A stretch of 64,000 bases of DNA from Bacteroidales bacterium (lineage in GTDB: Bacteria; Bacteroidota; Bacteroidia; Bacteroidales; ML635J-15): NCBI GenBank assembly GCA_017620015.1, contig JAFZRE010000015.1, positions 62,001-126,000 on the forward strand, read 5' to 3'. Made by a program: the position numbers and the translations under genes. Below are positions 18,626-26,832 of this stretch, in pieces (within the stretch, counting starts at the first letter, position 1; each line of letters starts with the position of its first letter). The notes beneath the pieces were generated by a model. It searched no databases, was not told the DNA's origin, and was given only the letters and a program-made list of their open reading frames with translations.

Positions 18626-18958
18626 GAAAAAGATGAAAACGCCAACCATTATTATCGCGACCGCCCACGCCTTTCGCCAAGTCATCTTCTCCTTAAAGAA
18701 AAACCACGACATTAATGGCACAAACAAATAGCTGAGCGATTCTATTATGGAGACTTCCTTCACAAGCACTCCGCGACTTAAACAAAAGACATTCAACACC
18801 AACGATGCCGCCATTATAGAATATCCGCCAATAACCCAACCATTAAGATACTGACGAATCCACTTGTCGTAACTTATGCTTGCGCCCTTCTTCAGCAGCA
18901 TCTGAGCACCTGCGGCCATAAACACCGAAAATATCACCAGCAGCCTATTATACATCAT
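18620..18958 (-). CDS. small EamA/SMR-type transporter (ArnF-like half)
   Basis: 112 residues, four hydrophobic segments, the size of ArnE/ArnF and SMR proteins. SRGVLVKEVSIIESLSYLFV and MSWFFFKEKMTWRKAWAVAI match the second half of SMR/EamA folds. In the Arn system such a pair flips undecaprenyl-phosphate-linked aminoarabinose to the periplasmic side. It overlaps the next small transporter gene by four bases (ATGA), so the two are probably made together and form a heterodimer. Confidence 0.8.
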   Translation of the reverse strand: MMYNRLLVIFSVFMAAGAQMLLKKGASISYDKWIRQYLNGWVIGGYSIMAASLVLNVFCLSRGVLVKEVSIIESLSYLFVPLMSWFFFKEKMTWRKAWAVAIIMVGVFIFFL

Positions 18959-19314
18959 GACCTTGCATAAATTACAATTCCAACAATAATGACTACAGCC
19001 CCGATAATGTTCGAGAGCGTAATCGCCTCGCCGAATATCAAAGCAGAAAGCAACAACACAAAAATCAGAGATGTGCCCTTGAACATATATGCCTCGGCAA
19101 TTGGCATACGCTTAATTACTTGCTGCCACAGTAATGCATAAACACCCATTACAGCGACAGCACCGCCTAACCACAATATGTAGGGAAAAGACAAAAATTG
19201 ATGTTGTGATGCTGATTTTGTGAAAATAGCAGTGCATGCGTAAATAAAATTAACCCCAATTAATGCAAAATACATCAAATAATGCCATTTCCTTTTATCC
19301 TTAATTGCCATCAT
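18955..19314 (-). CDS. small EamA/SMR-type transporter (ArnE-like half)
   Basis: 119 residues, four hydrophobic segments after a short basic N-terminus. KRMPIAEAYMFKGTSLIF and FGEAITLSNIIGAVVIIVGI are the classic SMR pattern. It is the partner of the 18620-18958 gene. It follows the epimerase and ArnC-like genes, which fits a flippase for a polyprenyl-phosphate-linked sugar. Confidence 0.8.
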   Translation of the reverse strand: MMAIKDKRKWHYLMYFALIGVNFIYACTAIFTKSASQHQFLSFPYILWLGGAVAVMGVYALLWQQVIKRMPIAEAYMFKGTSLIFVLLLSALIFGEAITLSNIIGAVVIIVGIVIYARS

Positions 19315-19356
19315 TTAACACTCCTTATTGCATCATATTTCTAATAAATATCATTG

Positions 19357-20352
19357 TTAAACACCCCATAACAATTTAAATGGAGTAATCTCCATCGTAA
19401 CTTTCATATCTTTCAAATAATCGATATACATATATTTAGGAATATATCCAAGTTCAGAAACGGTCTTACTTATATCCATAATGTATTCTGGAGAATCTGG
19501 CATATCGGGACGTTCAATTATAATGGATGGCGAATTTTGAGGAGAAAACACCTTAATTATCCCTTCTATTTGAGAACGCATTGATGTTCCAATCCCCGTT
19601 CCTACATTATACACACCTCCATTTACATTTGCATCTATAGTTTTACAAATTATTTGTGTGCAATCTTTTACATACACCATATCCCTCACAACATCAGGAT
19701 TACCCCACAACTCTAATGGCAAACCTTTTTGTGCACGATCAATTAGATACCGAAACGAATGCCATTTTTTTACACAATCCACATAATAATATTTATTAGG
19801 ATGATATAAATATATATTGGGGAATCTTAATACAAATCGTTTTAACCCATATTTTGCATAATAGTGCTCTATTAAATTAACTGATGCATTCTTACATATT
19901 GCATATACAGAATGATCGTTATTTAGAGGAAATTTCATGGGAACATCTGCAGGAATAGGATTCTTTGTCCCATAAAGATGAATAACATCCGATATCGATT
20001 GCGCATACACAATTCTAGAAGCCCCCACTTTTATGCAGTAATCAAGAACATTAAGAGACCCCGTCATGATGCTGTCAATGTACAACTGAGGATTATATTC
20101 ACTCATATTGGCAGGCAATGATCCCGCAAGATTAACAACCGCCCATATATCATTATTCGGTAATTTATCGAAATCATTTTTATTTACAATATCAACAGAA
20201 TAATATGGAATTCCATATTGGGCAAAAAAACCGTTATCACCACTACGATGGCCTACTGCTATCACTTTATAACCGCAACTATACAAATCCATTGTTGCAT
20301 AAGTACCAACAGCCCCTGTTGCTCCCAAAACTACTATTCTTTTATTTTCCAT
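19357..20352 (-). CDS. NAD-dependent sugar epimerase/dehydratase (extended SDR)
   Basis: 331 residues. The N-terminal GATGAVGTYATMDLY is the NAD-binding glycine motif and YAICK in HSVYAICKNASVN is the catalytic YxxxK, with YAQSI in the Ser position of the triad. Extended SDRs act on nucleotide sugars (epimerase, dehydratase, decarboxylase or ketoreductase); which reaction cannot be told. Its start overlaps the end of the ArnC-like gene by 11 bases. An ArnA-decarboxylase-like or reductase role in the same sugar pathway is possible. Confidence 0.85.
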   Translation of the reverse strand: MENKRIVVLGATGAVGTYATMDLYSCGYKVIAVGHRSGDNGFFAQYGIPYYSVDIVNKNDFDKLPNNDIWAVVNLAGSLPANMSEYNPQLYIDSIMTGSLNVLDYCIKVGASRIVYAQSISDVIHLYGTKNPIPADVPMKFPLNNDHSVYAICKNASVNLIEHYYAKYGLKRFVLRFPNIYLYHPNKYYYVDCVKKWHSFRYLIDRAQKGLPLELWGNPDVVRDMVYVKDCTQIICKTIDANVNGGVYNVGTGIGTSMRSQIEGIIKVFSPQNSPSIIIERPDMPDSPEYIMDISKTVSELGYIPKYMYIDYLKDMKVTMEITPFKLLWGV

Positions 20353-21277
20353 TTATCACCTCTGATATAATGTATAATGGTCTATTCTTAACTTGATTAA
20401 AAATTTTATCTAAATACAAGCCAAATATTCCTAATACAAAGACATTTAAACCACCAACAAACCATATAGATATAATTGTTGCCGAAAAACCAGGCAAAAC
20501 ATCACTAGTCAAATATGCTATCAAATTGTAAAGAACCATAAGTACTGCCAGAATGGTGATTATCAAGCCTAACCTTATCGTCAACATTAATGGCTTATTA
20601 CTATTTGCCAATATTATATCACTACTCAAAGCAAATAATTTTCTCCAAGAATAAGAAGATTTTCCTTCATACCTCTGCGAATGTTCCACCTCAACAACGC
20701 CAATATTAAAACCTAAATATGCAAGTAAAGACTGAAAAGAGCGAGAAACATCTTTCATTTCACAAAAAGCAGAAACGACTTTCCGATTATATATGCCAAA
20801 ATTTGCTATAGAATTATCCGCAGACATCCCACTCAACCATTGATATACTCTATTATAACAAACGGAAGACATTCGTTTTACAAAACCATCTTTTCTTGCT
20901 GTCCTTTTAGCAACAACTGCATCAAAGTCATTATCTTGTGCTTGCTTTAACATCCCTGCAATTTCCTCTGGTCTGTCCTGCAAATCACAATCCATAACAA
21001 CAACCCAGTTGCCCTTTGCCATATTTAAACCAGCGGACAAGGCATAATGCTGCCCAAAGTTTCGGCTCAAATTAACACCTATTATTTTCTTATTTTTATT
21101 ACACTCATGCTTTATAGCATTCCAAGAATCATCAGGAGAGCCATCGCAGACAAGTACAATTTCGTAATTATTAGTTATTGTTTCAACACTTGAAACAATC
21201 CTACGGACTAATTCCTGGACAATTTTTTCCGCCTTATATACAGGCGAAACTATAGATATCAATGGCTCATCATTCAT
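20342..21277 (-). CDS. polyprenyl-phosphate glycosyltransferase, GtrB/ArnC-like (GT2)
   Basis: 311 residues. GT-A core with VSPVYKAEKIVQELV, LVCDGSPDDSW and VVMDCDLQDRPEEI, the DxD and LQD motifs of dolichol-phosphate-mannose-synthase-like enzymes. Two C-terminal transmembrane segments (about 230-255 and 265-290) are the normal GtrB/ArnC layout. It should load a sugar onto undecaprenyl phosphate on the cytoplasmic side. Together with the small transporter pair and the GT-C-like protein it forms a complete load, flip and transfer route. Confidence 0.9.
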   Translation of the reverse strand: MNDEPLISIVSPVYKAEKIVQELVRRIVSSVETITNNYEIVLVCDGSPDDSWNAIKHECNKNKKIIGVNLSRNFGQHYALSAGLNMAKGNWVVVMDCDLQDRPEEIAGMLKQAQDNDFDAVVAKRTARKDGFVKRMSSVCYNRVYQWLSGMSADNSIANFGIYNRKVVSAFCEMKDVSRSFQSLLAYLGFNIGVVEVEHSQRYEGKSSYSWRKLFALSSDIILANSNKPLMLTIRLGLIITILAVLMVLYNLIAYLTSDVLPGFSATIISIWFVGGLNVFVLGIFGLYLDKIFNQVKNRPLYIISEVINGK

Positions 21278-22389
21278 AATAAGACCTTTTTATTTCCTTG
21301 ATAAACAACATACCCGCTCCTATCCGCACTACAAGTTACGCTCTTCAAATCGGGATTTGTAATTTCTAAATTCACAATATCTTTTTCTCTTTCATTTTTC
21401 TGCATAATTGGCAAAAGTCTTTCCGTTTCCTTGCACAAGAAATACACACCAGCGTATTTTCTGCATGTAAATTTCGGTTCCGCGAAACTTCCTAACGCCA
21501 CTTCTATTACTCCTTGCAAGAAATCGTATCCAGTAGAAAGTTTTACCAAGTCACTACCGATAAAGTCTCCGCCCATTCTTCCGCCAATCTCCATAACTAC
21601 AATACGACCATCATCTGTTATACGATATTCGGAATGACTGGCTCCATTAGTTATTCCCAATGCAGTCAGAGCCTTGTCTGTAAGGGCATATATCCTATCA
21701 TACCTTTCTAGCGAAAGGTCTGCTGGCTGATGATGTTCAAGTTCCACGAAATGCGGAGAACCTGTAGTAACCTTATCAGTAATCTGCAAAGGATAATGCT
21801 TGCCATTATAAGAAATAAACTCAACGCTAATTTCACGGCCTTCAACATATTCCTCAACAATTGCCTGCTTGCAAAATGAACATTCCAATGCTTTCGCTAC
21901 TGCACTATCAAATTCCGACCTACTGTTAACCTTAGCCACTCCAAGACTTCCCGACCTATCAACAGGCTTTACTATCAACGGGAATCCAAAATTAATTCCT
22001 GCAGCATCCGCCAACGTGTGTAACATCTTAAACTTCGGACAAGGCACTCCTGCTTCCGAAAAAATCTTCCGCATCTCGTACTTGTTGTTAGCCTTGCTGG
22101 CGGATTCGTACGAATTGCCGACCAAACCCATTTTTTCGGCAATATACGCGACCGTTGGAGCAGCAACATCAGAAGCAATTGTGCATATTCCATCAATGCT
22201 CTCCTCTTGGCATATAGCAAGTATTTCATCTTTCTCAACAATAGAAATCGGATAGAACTTGTCCGCCACATCAGCACACACCGCCCCATCTGCCCATGCA
22301 AAGCAAATCGTATAAAGCCCCATTTCCTTGGCTTTCTCTACCAAAGGTTGCTGCAAGTAACTTGCTCCTATGATGGCTAACTTTTTCAT
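21274..22389 (-). CDS. ATP-grasp ligase (carboxylate-amine ligase type)
   Basis: 371 residues from ATG 22389 (MKKLAIIGASYLQQ), which overlaps the previous stop as ATGA; an ATG two codons upstream is the alternative. PreATP-grasp domain, then the ATP-grasp core with FPLIVKPVDRSGSLGV, EEYVEGREISVEF and the Mg-binding VVMEIGGRMGGDF. Such enzymes form amide bonds, for example between an amino acid and an amine. It is coupled to the ArnC-like gene by a four-base overlap, so its product may modify the sugar of that module. Confidence 0.85.
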   Translation of the reverse strand: MKKLAIIGASYLQQPLVEKAKEMGLYTICFAWADGAVCADVADKFYPISIVEKDEILAICQEESIDGICTIASDVAAPTVAYIAEKMGLVGNSYESASKANNKYEMRKIFSEAGVPCPKFKMLHTLADAAGINFGFPLIVKPVDRSGSLGVAKVNSRSEFDSAVAKALECSFCKQAIVEEYVEGREISVEFISYNGKHYPLQITDKVTTGSPHFVELEHHQPADLSLERYDRIYALTDKALTALGITNGASHSEYRITDDGRIVVMEIGGRMGGDFIGSDLVKLSTGYDFLQGVIEVALGSFAEPKFTCRKYAGVYFLCKETERLLPIMQKNEREKDIVNLEITNPDLKSVTCSADRSGYVVYQGNKKVLL

Positions 22390-22883
22390 ACACATAATTT
22401 ATTTTCCAACACAGACAATCCCTTTCCCGTCAAATAATACGCCTGTCCTTTACGTTTGGGATTCTCTGGGTAAAGCATTGCTATGTAGCCACTTTCCAAT
22501 GCAGGTGTTAAGTAATTTTTTCTAAAATTATCATCACCTCTAAGTCCCAACTTTTCCTTAATCGACCTAGCCGTCAATGTTTGACTTCCAATCGCTACAA
22601 TCACCTGCTTGACAAATAAATCTATCTTGATTTCATTACCTGTTTCATTACCTGTCCTTCTCCAGAGTATAACCCTGAATTCTTCTTGCTGATAAAATTC
22701 TGGACGTTGCAGTCCCATTGAAACACAACAATTTATCATATCATTGGTACCTGTTCCAACTTGCTCAATATAACCAGTATTTATTTTTTGCAAAAGAGCA
22801 TCCTGCTGAATAAATCTAGCCAGTTCTCGGCGTTCGCTTTGCAACTCATTCTGGACACTGCTTATGAATATCTTTACAGGCAT
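22386..22883 (-). pseudogene. DUF4062/AlbA-type regulator remnant with internal deletion
   Basis: 165 residues from ATG 22883; a TTG at 22892 is unlikely. The first 30 residues (KIFISSVQNELQSERRELA) are the start of a DUF4062 domain. They run straight into YIEQVGTGTNDMINC and LQRPEFYQQEEFRVILWRR, the end of an AlbA_2/RecG-like ATP-binding domain, followed by a winged helix (TARSIKEKLGLRGDDNFRK). Full-length proteins of this layout are several hundred residues longer, so the middle appears to have been lost in frame. It keeps a promoter and an ATGA overlap with the ATP-grasp gene, so it may now serve as a translated leader. Confidence 0.7.
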
Positions 22884-22901
22884 ATTAGACAATATTTAGT
22901 G

Positions 22902-22932
22902 CAAAAATAAAACTTTTTATGTTAGCTATCAA
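22902..22932 (-). promoter_or_regulatory. promoter of the DUF4062/AlbA remnant
   Basis: Minus-strand TATTTTTG at 22902-22909 and TTG at 22930-22932 with a 20-base spacer. It lies across the end of the GT4 gene at 22922. Confidence 0.5.
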
Positions 22933-24166
22933 TAATAGTTCTGCAAAAGACTTCATAATTCTTCTCTGCTTCGTAGTTTTCTCTCCAAAACTCGTATGCT
23001 CTACGCCTATACGACAATTTTTCCTCATCTGATAAGCTTAAATACGCTTCAATTTCCTTCACAACATCGGCATTGTTGAACTCGGCAGGAATTAGATAAC
23101 CATTTTCATTGTTCACGGCTTCCGCAGTTCCTCCTACATCAGTTGCCACCACTGGAATACCAGCCGACAATGCCTCCATTATGCTTACAGGAATACCTTC
23201 GGATGAACTCAGGTTTATAAACAAATCCACATAATTTTCGGCATAGAAATCCAGAATCTTATTATTCGGCACAATACCCTTAAACTCATATTGCACATTG
23301 GGTAACATTTTCTGAGCGTATTGCAACAAATACTCGCGCAAAGGCCCATCACCGAAATGTACCCAATGCAAGTTTTCTACATTAAGTAAAGATAGTACTT
23401 CAATAATTCTATCGACACGCTTCAATGGAATCAAATTACTACAAGAACAAATGAGGAATCTATTGTCGCAAGTCTCAAATAAAGGCAATCTTCTATTAAA
23501 CTTTCCCAATCGTGATACGGTTACCTTACTATCTATTTTTATATTCAGATACTCTTCAAATGCTTCTTTTCCTTTTTGCGAAATTGTATAAGTTTGTGAC
23601 ATTTTTTTTATAATAAACCCTTTGAATGGCAGGTATTGGGGCTCATGCCTATCAGCGAAATTGTCCCAGCCATGTGCCCTTGCAACACATTTCAAATTTC
23701 CATTTTCCCTCCTCATCATCGCCAATGCCAACGCCTTATAGTCGTGCCAATAGGAATAGAATACACAGTCTGCCATATCAATATTTTTTGCCTTACACAA
23801 CGCCATAAGTTCCTTTTTAAGGTTCGTTGCCCTATGCATATCAACATACATTATCTTGAATGCACTCAACCAATATTTCAACGGCAGCTTTTTCAACGCA
23901 AAGAAAAATTCGGCAATGAACATCGGTGTAAAAATCCGGAAAATGGATTTCAAATTGCCTGCTTCAAATTTTTGCCGAGAGAACGAAAACACTTCTGCAT
24001 TATCGGGAACAAACCTATTAAGATTTTTGCCAGCATATGCCGATGCCGTATAGATAAGCACCTTATCAAACTTTGGTGCAATTACACGCATCTCATCATC
24101 GATGAAGAATTCGCCTGCAGAAAGCGGATAACTATCGCAAAGAAGTATAAGGGTCTTCCTACTCAT
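22922..24166 (-). CDS. glycosyltransferase, GT4 family
   Basis: 414 residues of GT-B type. N-terminal KTLILLCDSYPLSAGEFFID, donor-binding FLICSCSNLIPLKRVDRIIE, and the E-x7-E motif in SSEGIPVSIMEALSAGIPVV. It should add a hexose-type sugar to the growing repeat unit in the cytoplasm. The coding start is repeated, in degraded form, at 24341-24388 and 25834-25905 on either side of ATPase 3. A 20-codon tail overlaps its start as ATGA. Confidence 0.92.
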   Translation of the reverse strand: MSRKTLILLCDSYPLSAGEFFIDDEMRVIAPKFDKVLIYTASAYAGKNLNRFVPDNAEVFSFSRQKFEAGNLKSIFRIFTPMFIAEFFFALKKLPLKYWLSAFKIMYVDMHRATNLKKELMALCKAKNIDMADCVFYSYWHDYKALALAMMRRENGNLKCVARAHGWDNFADRHEPQYLPFKGFIIKKMSQTYTISQKGKEAFEEYLNIKIDSKVTVSRLGKFNRRLPLFETCDNRFLICSCSNLIPLKRVDRIIEVLSLLNVENLHWVHFGDGPLREYLLQYAQKMLPNVQYEFKGIVPNNKILDFYAENYVDLFINLSSSEGIPVSIMEALSAGIPVVATDVGGTAEAVNNENGYLIPAEFNNADVVKEIEAYLSLSDEEKLSYRRRAYEFWRENYEAEKNYEVFCRTIIDS

Positions 24167-24225
24167 AAAGCGACACCTTTCTTTTTTAACTTCGTCATAA
24201 ACAATTCATACTGAATACATTCCAT
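24163..24225 (-). other. possible 20-codon gene tail coupled to the GT4 gene
   Basis: ATG to stop encoding MECIQYELFMTKLKKKGVAL, ending as ATGA over the GT4 start. It may be the surviving 3-prime end of a lost upstream gene or a short coupling leader. The sequence is too short to assign. Confidence 0.3.
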
Positions 24226-24340
24226 AACTAAATTTCAAAATTCTCAATTCTTTGCGAATAAATTCTCAATTCATTAAACAAAAGTACTAATAAAATGAAA
24301 ACACAAAACAACATATTGGTATTTCATATTTATTAGTGTC

Positions 24341-24388
24341 CGAAAGCGGACACTGGTCGCAAAGAAGTATGAGAGTGTTGTTATTCAT
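24341..24388 (-). pseudogene. degraded copy of a GT4 gene start, downstream flank of ATPase 3
   Basis: Reads MNNNTLILLCDQCPLS, then diverges. It matches the start of the GT4 at 24166 (KTLILLCDSYPLS). Its ATG overlaps the restored stop of ATPase 3 as TGATG. The 48 bases match 25858-25905 with three mismatches. Confidence 0.8.
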
Positions 24389-25640
24389 CAGCCCAATAAA
24401 TATGCAGCATTCAATGCGGTTATCGAATCGGAAAAACAATGAGTCTCATTGTCGTTAGATAGCAAGAAGCCGTGCAAAAGTGGCTTATCGAGAATAGTTT
24501 CAAGGTTGCGAAGGTGACGTGCATCGGTCTGCGTGACATGCTCCGCCATCTTATCTCGAATGCATAATATCCGTTCTGAGTCTCGATTAACAAATCGACC
24601 TCCTTCCCATCATGCGTACGAAGATGATAAAAGTTAACATTGGCGCGAATATTGTTTGCCTGCTTGTATATTTCGGAAACCACAATACTCTCAAATTCAT
24701 TGCCAGTAAGCCCTCCGCGTTTTTTTAGCACCGCCTGCAGCACGCCATTATCAAGGCAGTGAATTTTTGGCGTTTTCACAAGACGCTTTTGCTTGTTTCG
24801 TTCCCAAGAAGGCAACATTATACTCTGGAAACTTATATTTAGGTATTCGATATATTGTTTTACAGTTTTGGCAGAAACTCCGATTTCTGTTGCAAGCGAC
24901 GACACATTAATAAGACATCCAGTATGCAATGCAATGGCACGCTGAAGTTTCATATATGGCTCCAAGTCGCGCAAGGCAACCAAATCCCTTACATCCCGTT
25001 CCAAATATGTTTTCACATAGTTTTCCAACCACAGGTACTTATCTTCTTCATCCATACTATCATCGCTCATAATCGGATATGATCCATATTTTTCCATATG
25101 TGCCCATGCATTTTTTTTCTGTGGATAACGTGGATCTAACATAAAAGATGGAAGCATCTTCTTTTGGTCAAAACCTGAAATCAAAGTATGTTGCCAAATT
25201 GACGGAATAATGTCATCTTCCCAACTACTAGTTTGTATTTCCGGCAAGACTAGAGGCTGAAGATTAAAAATCAAGCATCTACCGGCCAAACTTTCCTTTA
25301 CCTTATTTAGCAATAAAATTTGACTTGAGCCTAACAATATATAACGAACATCGTCATACTGATCATAAGTTGACTTTACACTTTCAATCAATGAGGGCTC
25401 CTTCTGAACCTCATCCAATATGGCATTGGGATATAAGGCTTTCCATTGACTTGCCGGCAACACAGCCAAATTCATACGCATAGCAGGGTCCTCTATAGAA
25501 AGATAATGATATCCATTAAACATTTTCTTCACTAACGTTGTTTTTCCCACCTGCCTTGCCCCAGTCAAAACTATTATCCTCCCCATATTTCTATGTATAT
25601 AGGGTTCAATTGTCGACCATATCTGCCTATTATGTTTCAT
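24388..25640 (-). pseudogene. solitary ATP-binding protein AAA_14/DUF4143 (ATPase 3), C-terminal frameshift
   Basis: As read, the frame ends at 24420 (406 residues). Walker A GARQVGKTT at 27-35, Walker B AILDEVQKE near 73, a winged-helix-like middle and the C-terminal nuclease-like KEVDLLIE...YYAFEI are clear. After FEI the frame breaks at about 24550. Restoring one A (IRW to IKM) gives a family-like tail ending SITALNAAYLLG with stop TGA at 24388-24390. The recent single-base loss may be real, or an assembly error. The gene is preceded by a 32-bp repeat array with promoter and flanked by copies of a glycosyltransferase start. Function unknown. Confidence 0.85.
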
Positions 25641-25654
25641 AAAAATTTTTGTGG

Positions 25655-25687
25655 CAAAAATAATATATATATATCACAACTCCAAAA
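25655..25687 (-). promoter_or_regulatory. promoter of ATPase 3
   Basis: Minus-strand TATTTTTG at 25655-25662 and TTTTGG at 25682-25687 with a 19-base spacer. The TTTTGG is part of the first unit of the 32-bp repeat array. The leader is about 14 bases. Confidence 0.65.
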
Positions 25688-25770
25688 TTTACGCCAAATT
25701 TATGACTACAACTCCAAAATTTACGCCATTTTTAGGACTACAACTCCAGAATTTACGCCAAATTTAAAAC
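25673..25770. repeat. 32-bp tandem repeat, three copies, at the ATPase 3 promoter
   Basis: The core CAACTCCAAAATTTACGCCA recurs at 25677, 25709 and 25741 with small changes. There are no unique spacers, so this is not a CRISPR array. One unit supplies the -33 element. Confidence 0.85.
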
Positions 25771-25833
25771 CACGACATAATCAATTTAAAGTCTTATACA
25801 ACACCAACAAACTTTCTGCCGAGGAAACAAAAT

Positions 25834-25905
25834 ATCATCAATGAAGAATTCGCCTGCCGAAAGCAGATACTGGTCGCAAAGAAGTATGAGAGTCTTGTTA
25901 TTCAT
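25834..25905 (-). pseudogene. degraded copy of a GT4 gene start, upstream flank of ATPase 3
   Basis: 24 codons reading MNNKTLILLCDQYLLSAGEF then FIDD, matching the first 24 residues of the GT4 at 24166, then divergence and a stop. It lies five bases after the stop of the SGNH-like gene, where a next operon gene would be expected to start. Confidence 0.85.
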
Positions 25906-25910
25906 AATGA

Positions 25911-26828
25911 TTAATTTCCTGCAGAATTCAATACCGAATCCAAATCTTTAGCAAACTTTCTTGTAAACAACTCTGCTCCAGTCCTGTTCAGATGCGTAGG
26001 TTCACAAAAATACTGCGTGTCATAACTGATGGAATCGTAGTGATAGTCCATTATCGGAATATTATACACAGCAGATATGCTATCGTAATATTTGTACATC
26101 CTATCCAAACCTGCAATCCTTTGCGTCAACCCAATGTACTGCGGAGGGAAAAGCAAAACCATTTTTATTCCATCGTGCTGCAATCTTCTTACATAGTCCT
26201 CGAAGACAACCGTCGTCCTTTCATCATACAGAAAATCTGTCGAATCCTTTTTGGTAAAGCCTTCAACACTCCACGATGCATCGGATGGCAAATACCCCTT
26301 ATGTATAACACCTTTCATAGGACGTGCAAACCTGGCATAGTTCAAGTACCTATAGCAAGGTAGAAATTTCTGGAAATAATTGTGATTGGACTCCCAGATT
26401 ATATGCTTCCACATTATACGATTTGTAAAATACGGGAATATCGTCTCAATAGGATACCAATCGTCATCGTACTTCAACGAACCATAACTGATGCATTGGA
26501 CAACAACCTTCGGCTTCACATTGTATTCACACAATACATCATACTTCTTAATCTGATAATTCAACCAGGTACCATCCATACCAAGATTGTATGAATTGAC
26601 ACCGAGCACACTATCCAAAATTTCAGTATCCAAATGCATCCTTGCCCTTGATGCTCCCATAATAATCAAATCGGCATTAACATTACCGTCGAGCATATCG
26701 TTCCATTGCGAATATCTCAAATCGTCGGTAACAGAACGCTTATGTGCAGATATTGCAAGGTCAACAGGAATTGCGGCGACTATTATCAATGCAAAAAATA
26801 TGACAATATCTATAATAAACTTCTTCAT
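25911..26828 (-). CDS. membrane-anchored SGNH-like protein (DltD/AlgX-like partner of MBOAT)
   Basis: 305 residues. One N-terminal signal anchor (about 4-26), then LIIMGASRARMHLDTE, where the Ser after GA fits the GxS block of SGNH folds, and a C-terminal EPTHLNRTGAELFTRKF with the His of the catalytic pair. DltD and AlgJ/AlgX-type proteins receive acyl groups from an MBOAT protein and place them on extracytoplasmic glycans. It lies four bases after the MBOAT gene, in the right order for such a pair. Confidence 0.8.
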   Translation of the reverse strand: MKKFIIDIVIFFALIIVAAIPVDLAISAHKRSVTDDLRYSQWNDMLDGNVNADLIIMGASRARMHLDTEILDSVLGVNSYNLGMDGTWLNYQIKKYDVLCEYNVKPKVVVQCISYGSLKYDDDWYPIETIFPYFTNRIMWKHIIWESNHNYFQKFLPCYRYLNYARFARPMKGVIHKGYLPSDASWSVEGFTKKDSTDFLYDERTTVVFEDYVRRLQHDGIKMVLLFPPQYIGLTQRIAGLDRMYKYYDSISAVYNIPIMDYHYDSISYDTQYFCEPTHLNRTGAELFTRKFAKDLDSVLNSAGN

Positions 26829-26832
26829 AACA

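Noticed and set aside
18576..18680. 35-codon N-terminal extension of the WecE-like aminotransferase
   Set aside because: It overlaps the promoter and the end of the transporter gene and has no family counterpart; the family start MHIPFN is at 18575.
25673..25770. Regular 32-bp repeats as a CRISPR array
   Set aside because: Units are contiguous with no unique spacers and no cas genes are nearby; they sit on a promoter.
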